Assembly (NCBI GenBank): GCA_032988165.1
Contig: JANTQF010000297.1
Location: 1-44,411, forward strand
From: Emmonsiellopsis sp. PD_33
Lineage: Eukaryota; Ascomycota; Eurotiomycetes; Onygenales; Ajellomycetaceae
Direction: 5' to 3'
DNA: 44,411 nt
Program-made: the position numbers and the translations under genes
Notes under the pieces: model-generated
What the model was told of the DNA's origin: nothing
The model's database searches: none
What the model saw: the letters and a program-made list of their open reading frames with translations, nothing else
Shown here: positions 21,641-32,235 of the stretch, in pieces
How positions within the stretch are numbered: the first letter of the stretch is position 1
Layout of the letters: each line of letters opens with the position of its first letter

Positions 21641-23100
21641 CTATTCCGCCTCAATGATGTTGCCCCGCTCCGAAACGTACAGACCGTCCAAGAACTATAA
21701 TTGCCGTTATTAGTACTCGACCGAGGTGGAGTGATAGTTGGTTCTGGCGGGGAAGTGTCTTACTTTTCGGATATCCTTATTCCTCACCCGGCAAATTTGC
21801 TGGATATCAGCGGCGCTCTGTGAAACACCCTCCAGAGAGTTTCCGGAAAGCTGGATCTCGTCCTTGACGTTGGGGGAGATGATGACCTCGACACCAGCCT
21901 GGCAGGTGACGTGGCGGACGATCTTCTCGCCGAGGAAGTTTCTGTATATTCAAATAGACCTTGGTTAGCATGGCCGTTTTTTGTTCCAGTGCTGTTGAAT
22001 AGATCGCGATTCCCCTAGGAGAATGGATTCCGCAAAGGAACAGAAGCATGAAAGCCCCTATCAATTTCCGTTTTCCGTGTATATCCAGGCTCCATCGACC
22101 AAATTTCTTCACGGCAAAGGCTCCCTTCAACGCCTTCTCAACTACGCCCCAAAGCAAACACAAACAAAAGAAAATGATCATCCATACCGGATCTCAAGGT
22201 TGTAAAGGCCAGTCTCCTTGCTCTGCTCAATGTTGACGTTGATGGGGAAATGGGCGTAGACGTAGCGCATCTTATAAAGGAAACCACGGGTGACGCCGAT
22301 GATCAGGTTGTTGATCAGGGTGCGGACGGTGCGGAGGGAGGCAACGGCCTTGCGGCCGCCATGGTGGATCTCGATCGCGATCAGCTGCTTCTCTGGCTGG
22401 CTGAAGGAGACGGAAAGATGTGACAGGTCCTTGACGAGTTTGCCTGTTGGGAGTTTTGTTAGAATCTGGTGTTGGTGGGTTGCAGGTGACGGATGGATAG
22501 ATATCAAAATGTGGACGTGTTCGAGGGAGCGGGAATGGGCATTGGATTTGGAATTTTTTTTGCGTCGTATCGGGTATTTCGCAACCAGCAGGGAAACGGC
22601 CGGAGAGTCAATAATAGCATACCTCGGGGTCCCTCAACGGTGACAACCCGCGAGCGGATGTGCACAGTCACTATAAATCATCAAAAAAGTCGGCCGGTCA
22701 GCAAAAAGTTCTCCTGTAGCAAAGAATAGCCACCAATATGCCGATTTCGCATCCAAAAAATAGATCAATCGTAGATCCCGCTCGCAATCCATCGTGTGTG
22801 TGCATTCCAAATTCAATCGTGTGATAGCGGTGATCATGACTTCGTTGCGGCGTCCAAATTCCCCTCCGTCTCTTCACAATATCAAATCTTCCCATCCCAC
22901 AGCATTCTCCTCTCCTTTCGTTCCCATCGCATATCCTCACCCCCCAAATTCCCGTAAATCCGCACACACACACACGATGGGCTCAAGCGGGAGTTCGATA
23001 GAGCTAGGGCGGGCGCGGCGAGACAAGCGGCAGGGGAAAGGAGCAAAATCTCACCCTCATCAGGCACCTTCAAAGTTTCCTCGGAGTGGATGTAGCGCAT
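21641..23100 (-). CDS. RPL9: 60S ribosomal protein uL6 (L9)
   Basis: Cytosolic large-subunit ribosomal protein uL6, 193 aa, full length for the family. There are five exons: 23100-23055, 22670-22623, 22443-22188, 21941-21764 and 21694-21641. All junctions keep frame: PDE-VTVHIRSRVVTVEGPR, then GKLVKDLSHL, EIR-NFLGEKIVRHV, and RNKDIRK-FLDGLYVSERGN. The last intron has a perfect TACTAAT branch sequence. Recognisable uL6 segments include RTVRTLINNLIIGVT and KMRYVYAHFPINVN. The first intron is 384 nt and the others 179, 246 and 69 nt; a long first intron close to the start codon is common in fungal ribosomal protein genes. A minus-strand AACCCTA box at 23294-23288 lies upstream. Confidence 0.97.
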
Positions 23101-24539
23101 CTTGACTGCGTCTGTGGAATTGTGTCCGAGGGCGGCGAGCGGGAGGAAAGTGGTGGAGGAGGAGGTCGTTGGTCGTCGTCGTCGTCGAGGGAGAATCACA
23201 CACACTTTCTCGCGAAATTGACGATGGGGTTTGGCTGGGCGTTGTGCGTCGCTTAGCCGCCCGTTTGGGTTTAGCGCGTGGCCGGCCTAGGGTTCGGCGG
23301 AACTTCAACCTTCGATCTGCTATGGGGGGGACCACAGACAGCAACAGCAACATCAACAACACCGTCAGCCTTCGTGGTGGATGGCAGCAGTGATATTCGT
23401 TCGATTCTAGGCATGCTGTCCAAGACTTGGTGCCATTTTGCTACAAACGCTGCTCCATTTTATCTCGTGCGGCCAGCAGATCCTTCTGTCACCGCCCAAT
23501 ATCCCGAACCCAGCAACTCTTGTTCGGGGGTCAGTGGATCGGAGGTTCATAATGACCGCTCTCATGCTTGTACTATGTACAATGAAAATAAAGCACATAC
23601 ACATTGCCTGGTCCCTTCCTACACCACAGGAATCTCCCAGCTGCTAGCACTGCCTAGCCGTTCATATCTCTCGTCGGGACCCTCCCTAGGCTCGGTATCT
23701 ATCTCTCGCTTTGCCTCAGTTTGAACCCGCTCGCCTTCCGGTAGACCCCCCATTACGCCGTCTTTCTGTGGGGCTCTCGGGGGTCACAGAAAGAAAAAAC
23801 GGAAGGCGACTGTAAATGGGATCTCCGAATAAAGGGGAATGCCGAGCATGGCGGATATAGGCGCTTCAGGCAAACTTATGGAGGGATCCCAGACGGGACG
23901 GGAACCGGGCGATGTGACGGAGCAGTTGAGCATCCAGAAACCGGAGGATGACTTATAGGATAAAGAAGAGCCACTGGGTGAGGCAAAAGTGTTTGTTCAT
24001 ATAAAATATTTCATTGCCTCCCCCGATATGGCGATGCATTTCATCTCCCATATTCTCCCATTCCCTCGTTCGCATCGAACCTTTTCCACGTCAGATCTCT
24101 CGTGGACCCTTTGTTCGAACGCACGCGGTCCAGGAGCTCCACAAACAGACCAGCCCACACCCACCATAAAGTTACCTCGACACACGGGGGAAAAACCACA
24201 ACGAGAGAAGCAGGAGATATTCTCCTATCGAGGAGGAAAGCACCGTACTCGGGTGTGTATATTCGGTATATACACACTCATTCCGGGAGCGCCGTTCGAG
24301 TTGGTTCATTCCTCCATCGATAAATATTCACCTCTTTTTTTCGGTTGACCTGAGTAGGTCAGTTTGAGATTATCTGTGCTTTGCATACTTTTGTGAGTTG
24401 CATGGGTTTAGTTCGGTTTTCCTCCTCTAGGGGCTGGACTTTTCTTTATGTTTGTGTGAAGATACTTATTGACTTGTGGTGTGCAGGAGAGGAGATACGA
24501 GTTTCCGCCGGGGCTCTCCAGTGACTCGTCCTCGAGCCA
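23101..24539. promoter_or_regulatory. Divergent upstream region (RPL9 / PPxY ORF)
   Basis: A 1.4-kb spacer upstream of RPL9 (minus) and of the PPxY ORF (plus). No supportable gene, although a 148-codon plus-strand frame at 23278-23724 is open. The RPL9-proximal part is GC-rich with a GTCGTC tract near 23173-23190 and the AACCCTA element. Confidence 0.55.
23288..23294 (-). promoter_or_regulatory. AACCCTA box upstream of RPL9
   Basis: AACCCTA on the minus strand, 188 bp before the RPL9 start codon. Telomere-like AACCCTA sites bound by Tbf1-type factors drive ribosomal protein genes in many ascomycetes. The site is seen; its use here is inferred from the gene it precedes. Confidence 0.5.
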
Positions 24540-25082
24540 ATGAGTCTCAGTGAAGAACCCCGATGCGAAATTTTCTCTTTTGAGGATATGGACCTGGATT
24601 GTTTCCTTGATGGGGCTACAAAGTTGACTGAAGTTCGATATAATTTGATGGACGCAAACAGCGAACAGCTCGTGTGCACTGAGTCATGTTGGTTGACGAA
24701 GAATGGCGATGTATGGGTGTCAGTTCATAACAACGGTTTAGGTGACTTCTGCTCTCGCTCCGAGGGGAAGATTACTCCTTGCTCTGGCCCGAAATTGCCT
24801 GACGGTCACTCTTTGACTCGTTTAGCGGGTGTGGAACCGCAGATTTACGCACACGAGGAAATTGGTTGTGGTCCGTTTCGGTTGAGTTGGAAGCGGGAGG
24901 TACAACAACCCCGGTTTGGCTTACAGTGGCCCTTGTATTGTTCTTCTATTGGTCATACTTGCAGTTGTGCTGAAAAACATTGGCCCCCCCCACCGCCACC
25001 ATATCCAAAAGACTATTTGATCCCATCGCCGCCATATCAGGAAGACTATGCGACCTCACCTCCACCATATCAAGAAGTCTAA
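24540..25082 (+). CDS. Hypothetical protein with PPxY-containing tail; possibly frame-disrupted
   Basis: An uninterrupted 180-codon frame with an in-frame stop shortly upstream, so the ATG at 24540 is the only start. No family is recognised. Residues 1-120 are mixed and contain several Cys. The C-terminus (from about residue 149) is a proline-rich tail with three similar units ending PPPY, SPPY and PPPY, each followed by a short acidic stretch. Two match the PPxY ligand of WW domains such as those of Rsp5/Nedd4 ubiquitin ligases. The middle of the frame is poor in features, while the other two frames of the same stretch (about 24893-24985) read as membrane-span-like sequence (TVALVLFF in one, IVLLLVILAVVL in the next). 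A C8 run at 24984-24991 separates this from the tail. This may be a decayed or mis-assembled membrane protein gene, or an unspliced form; it could also be spurious. Confidence 0.4.
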   Translation: MSLSEEPRCEIFSFEDMDLDCFLDGATKLTEVRYNLMDANSEQLVCTESCWLTKNGDVWVSVHNNGLGDFCSRSEGKITPCSGPKLPDGHSLTRLAGVEPQIYAHEEIGCGPFRLSWKREVQQPRFGLQWPLYCSSIGHTCSCAEKHWPPPPPPYPKDYLIPSPPYQEDYATSPPPYQEV

Positions 25083-27066
25083 TAGACTCTCTAGCTGCCT
25101 TTCTCAATATATGTACCCAGCCTTTTGCTTCAATTGCCTGTGTTATTTAAATGTTAAGAAAGTGTGTTAAGGCGCCCCCCTTCCCCCTTTTCTTTTCTTT
25201 CTTTTCTTTCTTTTCTTTCTTTTCTTTCTTTTCTTTCTTTTCTTTCTTTTCTTTCTTTTCTTTCTTTCTTTCTTTCTTTCAACTCATACTAGACCGAACC
25301 CCGCCCTCCGAAACCCAACAACCCCATCCTCCATCACTAACAAATCCAACAAATCCAACCAACTAACCATAACCCATAACACATCTCCCACCTTACTACT
25401 ACTACTAGCACTATCTACTAAATCCAAACCTCCTTCCTTGCTTACACTGGCTACATTCCACTCGCCTCCCTCCCTCCCTCTGTCACTCCCTATATGCATT
25501 CCGAGTAAATGCAGCCAAGCAAGCAGCAGGCAGATATATCTCTAGATATTCTCATACCCTCCATCTACCTACAAACAACCAAACAAACAATAAAACGATA
25601 CTAATCTATAATTTTCCTAGGATATAGAATAAAAATAGCATCCTCATATATGTATATAACCTTTCTATAATATAAACCAAATAACTAAAACAAAAGGAAA
25701 AAGAAAGAAAGAAGGAAAGAAAGAAAAACCCCTCAAGGTAAACTCGAAATACGTAGTAGATACATGGCATATCTAACCAACAGAATGTTCTTCTTGGCAA
25801 TAGTACCTATTTAGTAACATAGGGCAGGCAAGGGGTCTGTTTCTTAAAGAATAGAACAGAATAAGAATCCTGAATTTTTGTTTTCTTAATGAGGAAAAAA
25901 GAGAAGAGAAAAGAAAAGAAAAGAGAGAAAAATGATTTATTTATTTACACTCAGGAGTTCAACCAAGATAAAAACCCTCCGGACCTTCTCTAATTAATTA
26001 TAAATCTACATAGGAAGAAATGTGTGTGTCCTGTTCCAAGTTCTCCAAGTTCAGCCCTAGAGCGACGCAGGGTTTATTCTGTAAATATTATATGTAATAA
26101 AACAGGAGGACAGGATGTTTTCATAGCAGTGATTCCCTCCAATGACACAGAGAAAGAGGTGCAATGATTCCTGTTACCGTTGGGACGCCGGGTCCCAGGG
26201 ACTTTTATAATCTCACAAGGCAGCCTCATCGCACTCTCGTTGCTGGCACCACTGATGAACTGGGGCTTCAACGAAAACGGGAACCCGTCCACTTCGGCGT
26301 CACGCCCCTGGGTGCTGCATAACTCGCTCGCTCGCTCGTGTCGACTCGACCTGAAGCGCTTCGCATCCGGTAGCAATATCCCTGCCCATGCAAGATACGT
26401 ACGCCATTGCCGGGGTCCAGAGAGGAAATAATGGCTTGCCGCATTCAGGGGTTTTGGGGGGGGGCTTTATCTTCCCTCCGCTCTTGGATCTCCCTGCACC
26501 GCTCTCCGTCATCGATAGTCCCGCCAAGCGCTCGTCGGCTACCTATCTCGCCTCCATCCTGTCCTCTTGAACTCCCCTGTCGTCTCCTGCACCGACACAT
26601 CCTCTTACAACGACAAGTCGTTCCCCGCGACTCAATCGTCCCGTCCGCGTCCGCTGCCCCAACCTAGTAGTAAAACATTCCACAAAGAGCAAACTGCACT
26701 GTCCGCCTGAGGCTTGTCCACTGGCCGACACAAGTCGCCGTAACGCGTAGACTTCGTTCTTATAACAGTCCGGTGGTTACGTCGACCTCGCACTCTATCG
26801 TACACACCATGTGCAAGCAAAAGCGCTCCTATTCCATCGTCATCAGCATCATCATCAAGACTAGTTTGACCACAGATACTGTCCGCTCTTCAGATCGCAA
26901 AACTACAGAAAGCAACGTACGGGAAAGACAAATAACCTGCTTGGATATGACTGCGAGAATGCCCAAGAAATAAAATATGAGGGAGAAAGAAGTATATAAG
27001 CCGGCAGGGGATAGGTAGGATATACCGGGAATGAAACTTCCTGTTAGGAATGGTAGAACGGCCATA
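25083..27066. other. Intergenic region between PPxY ORF and glutaredoxin gene
   Basis: A 2-kb spacer where the plus-strand PPxY ORF and the minus-strand glutaredoxin gene converge. No supportable gene. The first part holds a long TTTTCTTTC-type pyrimidine microsatellite; 25540-26030 is AT-rich with A/G-rich runs. The part from about 26150 to 26760 is more GC-rich with several 60-90-codon frames on both strands, none recognisable, so a small unrecognised gene or non-coding transcript there is not excluded. Confidence 0.5.
25188..25280. repeat. Pyrimidine microsatellite, 9-bp unit (TTTTCTTTC)n
   Basis: About 90 bp of tandem TTTTCTTTC units that degrade to TTTC at the right end. One strand is purely pyrimidine, so it could form triplex DNA. 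It sits about 105 bp beyond the stop codon of the PPxY ORF. Confidence 0.95.
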
Positions 27067-28064
27067 TCAGAGGGCTTTCTCCACCGCCTGCGAGATCTCC
27101 ATGATCCGCTTGCCTCCAAAGGATTTTATCTTGGAAGCCAATTCGTTGTTGTTGTGGAGGGCTTCGACATCGTCGCCGCCCCCTATACTCTTGCCATTGA
27201 CGAGAATATTGGGTACCGTGCTGCGACCGGTATTACCCGCCAGGAACTCTTGTAGTTTTGGACCTAACGGGTGCAGGTCGAGCTCAACAACGAAGGGTGC
27301 GGGGATGATGTTGTATTTATCCAGGAGGATGGTTTTCGCTTTCTTGCTGTATGGGCAGTATGATTTTGAGAATATTATAACTGGGTTCGTTCGCCGTTAG
27401 CCATACCATTAAGGGAAGAAGGGGGGGGGGGGGGTTCCCCAAACAATTGGCCAAAAAAGGGGCCCATCATCTAGATAATGAAATAGCGCATACTCGGGGA
27501 CCTCTTCAATATCGAATTCAACTCAGCCTCTACCTCCGGATCTTCCCTGTCCTCCTCTGCACCTGGCGCCCCACCGTTCGATACGGGCATCTTCTTCCTC
27601 CCCGCAATCGACTTCTCCTCCTGTCCCTCCCCATCAGCGGGGGGCATTTTCAGCGGACTCTCGTACTTTTGCCGCTCCACAGCGATGGCTTGTCTATCTT
27701 CTGGAGCAAGGGAGGTGGTCTTTAGTTTCCGGAAGAGGCCTTCGTCGTCCATCTCGCTGTGTGTCCGGGCGGCTTTGGCGTCCATTGCTTCGACGGTTTG
27801 TTGGTAGAAGCGGTCATTCTGGATGCGGCGGGCGCTGGCCTGGTTTGATGGAGTATTGTTAGCACTGGATTCTTGGTATGTAGGATGCAGATAGAGATAT
27901 AGAGGAAGGCATACACTCAGGTAGAATATTACAAAAGCACCGGCGAGGACTGTGAGGACGAGGACTCTGACGCCCCGGCGATTGGGGGTCATGATTCTGC
28001 GGCCGCCCGAGGCGGGAAAGGAAGGTCGGGCGTGGAAGACGGGAGAGGAGGGTTTGATGGCCAT
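27067..28064 (-). CDS. Membrane-anchored monothiol glutaredoxin (Grx6/Grx7 type)
   Basis: Predicted 269-aa glutaredoxin of the early secretory pathway. Exons are 28064-27915, 27839-27494 and 27380-27067. Residues 32-49 (VRVLVLTVLAGAFVIFYL) form an N-terminal signal anchor after a basic stretch, so the catalytic domain should face the lumen. A charged linker of about 110 residues precedes the glutaredoxin fold, which begins ELNSILKRSPIIIFSKSYCP. The active site is CPYS (Cys174), the monothiol form found in yeast Grx7; TVPNILVNGKSIGG and GGGDDVEAL segments match glutathione-binding regions. Intron 1 (75 nt, donor GTATGC, branch GCTAAC) is a multiple of three and stop-free; intron 2 (113 nt) contains a C14 tract on the coding strand. 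An ATG at 28130 is also in frame, but the one at 28064 has the better context (GCCATGG). Confidence 0.9.
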
Positions 28065-28941
28065 GGCGGAATGGATGGGGATGGGAACAAGAGGGAGAGG
28101 AGGAGAGAGCAGAAGCCAGACACGGAACACGGAGGAGACGACGACAGCTAGAGGGCGAGACCAGTCCAGTCAGTTCATCAGTCGCTGGCGTGGTCGGCAG
28201 CTTGCAGGGTCACAGCGACGGAGACATGTTTAGCCCAGGTCCTCGGGTTTAGCTAGCGACAGTGGAGTGGGAGAAGTGGGAGAGGTGGTGAGTATTACAC
28301 AGGCACAGTCGTCTATTGGCAACAGTGTCCCGCGTGCTCAGCCCGGCCATTAATATATTTATTAGAGTCCAGGTCTCTCTTGTTCTTCCAATCTATTTGA
28401 TAACTATTTATACTATTTATTATTGTCCGATTTGTTAGTTCGCTAACTCCGTTGCGGCTGACGGCCGTATTGATACATACGTATATTACATACATCCATA
28501 CCATACCATACCATACAGCCATCCTCTTCGGACTTCTCATCCTTTCCGAGTGGCATTTTCTCCAGGGCAACGAAGCCTGGGTGAGATCGGGCATTGCGAC
28601 AGCAGCGCTTTCTCTCCCATACGGCAAAGAAGGGTCATAATGTATTGTGACTCGAATCCTCTGCTGCCACGGGGGTAGTGGTCTATGGATTCCTGGAAGG
28701 TATCTAGGTTTGAATCTTCACAACATCCATTCACCATTGGCCAACGAGGCGCGAGAAGAACAATTATTCATCAGCCGTCTCGTCCCCAGTCTTTAACTCC
28801 CGGCCCCGGCAAGACGATCACCGGCTTCCTTTTCTAAAAATACTATTCATACTCCTGATGGCTAATAATATCAAGGTGACAGATACAAAAGTGATTGCGC
28901 CTTCAAGTGACAACGGCAGCGTCAGAAGACATTAACCTAAA
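28065..28941. promoter_or_regulatory. Divergent upstream region (glutaredoxin / coiled-coil gene)
   Basis: An 877-bp spacer between two divergent starts. No gene seen. A (CCATA)n pentanucleotide tract lies at 28495-28517. A GGTTTGAATC near 28709 resembles a tRNA T-arm, but no T-stem or cloverleaf forms around it. Confidence 0.5.
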
Positions 28942-29728
28942 ATGGCTGCAGCAAAAGCAATAGCTGAAGCTATCGAGGATGTAGCGTACTCGCAGACCCG
29001 CGACGACCTGTTGTATAGCAGCCGCCTCGGACTCGAGCTCATCAACGAGAGAGACGACTTCAAAGAAAACGTGGCCAGGTTAGATGCTCGGCTTGATAAA
29101 CTTCAAGAGGGCTATAATCGGCTAGAAAACTCGAACAACCGGCTAAGAAACTCAACCGACCAGCTACAGCAACAAGTCAGGACGCTCGCCTCCGCGTGCG
29201 ACGGATACCTCTCGATCCGCCAACGCTTCCTCGAAACGACCCTCAGAGATAAGCTCGGGGGTGATTACGCCTCGAAAAGAATCCATGATGGAAACGTGGC
29301 CGCTCATCATGGTGACGTCCTAACGGACGCCACCTTGTACGAGCGAGGCCTCCGCAACGATAAGGGAACTTTCAGGGCAATATATGGCATCTCCTACTCT
29401 GATGCGCTGGAACTTGGTGAGATTTTCATGGACCACTTGCATTCCAACGACTTTTTTTTTTTTTGACGGCGGGAAGCTCACGTATTTAATATTTACTTTT
29501 TTTTTTTATCCAGAGCGAGCCGGAGACACAGCCTCAATCACCATTCTCAACAAGCACGCAACGTTGTTGGCCAACGACCCCGAGATTCCTGAGAAGATCG
29601 AAGCGGCATTCCGTGCATTTGTCCTGCTTCTTGAGAACAATTCAGGAGAATCCCCAGCAAACGCTCTCTCTCCTCTCGGCCAGGCATACCTAAAGTTTTG
29701 GGATGTCTGTCAAACACACAATCTGTGA
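28942..29728 (+). CDS. Hypothetical coiled-coil protein
   Basis: Predicted 229-aa protein from exons 28942-29416 and 29514-29728. The 97-nt intron has donor GTGAGA and a T-rich acceptor TATCCAG; splicing gives DALELERAGDTASITILNK. The start ATG has the context AAAATGG. Residues about 33-90 form a Leu/Asn-rich heptad pattern (ARLDKLQEGYNRLENSNNRL) predicted to be a coiled coil, followed by a more conserved-looking charged region (KRIHDGNVAAHHGDVLTDA) and a helical C-terminal segment. No signal peptide, membrane span or catalytic motif is visible, and no family can be named with confidence. If the intron is retained, the frame runs on for 16 codons into a T-tract and stops. Confidence 0.75.
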
Positions 29729-30449
29729 TTTTTTTTTTGGGGGGGGGAAGTTTGCACACTCCTTCGCTTCGGTGTGCCACACCTGTTTTCCTGCTATTCT
29801 TGTTGCTCCTGGTAAAGCTCTTATTTCCCTCTCTCTCCTGGCCTTTTTCCCCCCTTTTTTAATAGATACTGGTGATAAAGCATGGGTGTCTTGGCGTTTA
29901 TAGACACTTTGTCGAAGGGGGAAAAAGAGAAATATGAACATCACATTCAAAAGAGTACCCTGCTCGGCCTCAAAAAGAGTCAAGAATCAAAATCTCCGCT
30001 AAAATAGTTGTTCACCAGCCACGGCCCACGGCCCCCAAACCAACCTTGGAAGCAGATCGCAGTTGATCATCCCCCGATCAATCCACCGTGATAATTGATT
30101 ACGTCGGCCGTTGTCTATTCCTGCTGCTTCGGGCCTAGCCTGGCCCTGCAAACCCTGTTCTTATTTCAACCTCAAAGCAACTTTTTGCATATGAACACGG
30201 GGCATAATATATACATACATCGTAACAACCTGTCAAGAGCCATTGTCTCACACGAGCATATCTGTTCCTGGATTAAAACCAACTAGTCAGTAGTTAACTC
30301 TCAACCCCTGCCATGACATGCGCAAATAGGATCTGAGTTAACTAGTAGCCAGGAGCCAACCCACACCCACACCCACATGCCAATACCAACACCAACAAAC
30401 ACATGGCAGGGCGGCCCCCAACACACAGGGACAAAGAGACCGACCACTA

Positions 30450-30467
30450 CGGAGTACGGAGTACAGC
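30450..30467 (+). repeat. Tandem TACGGAGTA element
   Basis: Two overlapping copies of TACGGAGTA in direct succession. A further copy of the core is at 30819-30828, and ACGGAGTA-type cores occur at 14106-14114 (plus) and 42248-42256 (minus), always in spacers. Confidence 0.75.
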
Positions 30468-31289
30468 AAAAAACCAAGCCGAGTCCCACCGCCGGCCAGA
30501 GTCAGATAACTTAACTTTTATTAATAACTCTCTTCTTCACTAGTAGTTAAGTTGGAACTTGGCATCCTGCATCGGCGATCGGATTACATTCTCCTTGTCG
30601 AATCCCGCACATGAAACCGAAACCCGCCTTTCCTGGTTCTGGATTGGTTACGTCCGGTTTATGTATTCTGTCACGTATGGTAAGTTAACTATGGGAATGG
30701 GTATGATGTATCCACCGTACCGTACGAAATATCCCATTCTCTCCGAGTCTCCCCCTGCCATGCCATGCCATGGTTATGTTAATCAAGGCCGCGATCCGAG
30801 TCGTGGATTGCTTGTCTATTTACGGAGTATAAGAGTTCATCGCGGAGGAGGAGTTGATTCGATGGGGTCGTTACTCCATCGCATTGAGTTTGCTATTTTC
30901 AAAGTTACTAGTACAAGCCCATATCAATATATTGTTTGATGTAGATTACTTCCACGATCTAAATGACTGAAGCAAAAAATTTACTCCTTTCTTCTCTACT
31001 CACCTAAATTAATTAACTATATATATTAGATGACAGCGTGATGAAGCCTTGAAACATCACCGCATTTCAAACAGAGTAGATAAATATAAATAAATCTCTC
31101 CGACCGCCCTTTCCCTCCTCCAACAGGCATCTATCTAGTTTGGCATACCGAACGCGAAACCGGGGTTGATGTCATTAAGTTTCACTCAGGGCTAGTACCG
31201 CAGTATGTAGTTAATTCTTATTTTCATGGCGAGGTGGAAACGCAGCAAGTAGGTATTTTAAGTGGTGAAGATAACTAGTCCATTTCTCC

Positions 31290-31329
31290 CTCTTCCCCCC
31301 TCTCTCTACTAGAGGGGGAAGGGGAAGAG
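31290..31329. repeat. Imperfect GC-rich inverted repeat
   Basis: CCCCCTCT at 31296-31303 pairs with AGAGGGGG at 31311-31318 around a 7-nt loop, and CTCTTC at 31290-31295 pairs with GAAGAG at 31324-31329 across a bulge. It is a possible hairpin in either strand, in AT-rich surroundings. No function assigned. Confidence 0.6.
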
Positions 31330-32235
31330 TCACAAAAAGATTTTGCTATATCTACTTATGGCATGTACCCCACATATAGAAAATGAAAATCAAGCTACAA
31401 GGAAAAGAGAGAGGACAAAACTATTGAGGATCAACTTGGGTCAACTTTGGCTTCAAGTTGGAAGTTGAGGGGTGTATGTATATATGAACAGACTGAGCTA
31501 GCTGAATATATATATTTGAGTTTTAGATGGGTGGATGTCCATATACTACTATCATGTCCTTTATATTGTTTCATAGATAGCATGGCATCCTCATTAATAT
31601 CATTCATCGTCTGATTAGTTTCTAAGCGTGGATATCCGCCATTTCCACCTCTTTGGGGGAAAAAAAAGCCCTCGGTCTCGTCCCTGGGTACTGTGGCCTT
31701 GAAGAGTAAGTAGGAAAGAAAAAGAAAAGGCGAAATGAGGAGAAACTGAGAAAAGAAAAATGCGTCATGCATATTATATATAAAGAAAAATGAAAAAGAG
31801 GAAAAGGGAATCATAAACTAAAGCCCATGCTAAGAGAAACACAGTGAAATAGAAAAAGAAAAAGAAAAGAAAAAAAAAAACAAAAAAAAAAATCATCCCC
31901 ATATAACACGCTCGTCTATCGTTGAAGATACGTCCATCTTTCTCTTTCTTTCGTCTCTTCGTTTGTCAAACGTCTCTCACACATCGCCCACTTTCATTCC
32001 CCTCTACCCGATACACACCAACAATGCCATATATGGTATATGCCGTTCTTATATATACGTATATCATCACAAGAAATGCATGAAAAAACGTAACTCGAGT
32101 AGCTAGCTAGACGTTGAAGTCCCTGCTAGCCATTGGACCACCCCGTCCTGGAGTCAAGGATGGAGCTGATATTGACGTAACAAGCTCCATCCTCATTGAA
32201 GGAGGGGATGGGATGGGATATGATGGGGGCCCCGT

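Larger units (their letters stand above)
29729..32235. other. 2.5-kb gene-poor region with short repeats
   Basis: Convergent 3' flanks of the coiled-coil gene (plus) and OPI3 (minus). No supportable gene: the longest frames (about 126 codons, 30559-30939 plus and 31431-31814 minus) have no recognisable features. It includes a tandem TACGGAGTAC element at 30450-30467, an imperfect hairpin at 31290-31329, and A-rich tracts at 31850-31892. Confidence 0.55.

Noticed and set aside
23278..23724. 148-codon plus-strand frame upstream of the PPxY ORF
   Set aside because: No domain, signal peptide or splice continuation; it overlaps the RPL9 promoter.
26180..26667. Overlapping 80-90-codon frames in a GC-richer block
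   Set aside because: Frames on both strands of similar length with no recognisable protein; not enough to call a gene.
28640..28720. tRNA-like sequences (GATTCGAGTC on the minus strand, GGTTTGAATC on the plus strand)
   Set aside because: No complementary T-stem, acceptor stem or anticodon arm can be drawn around either.
30559..30939. 126-codon plus-strand frame in the gene-poor region
   Set aside because: Composition is not protein-like, it has no recognisable motif, and the region is AT-rich with repeats.
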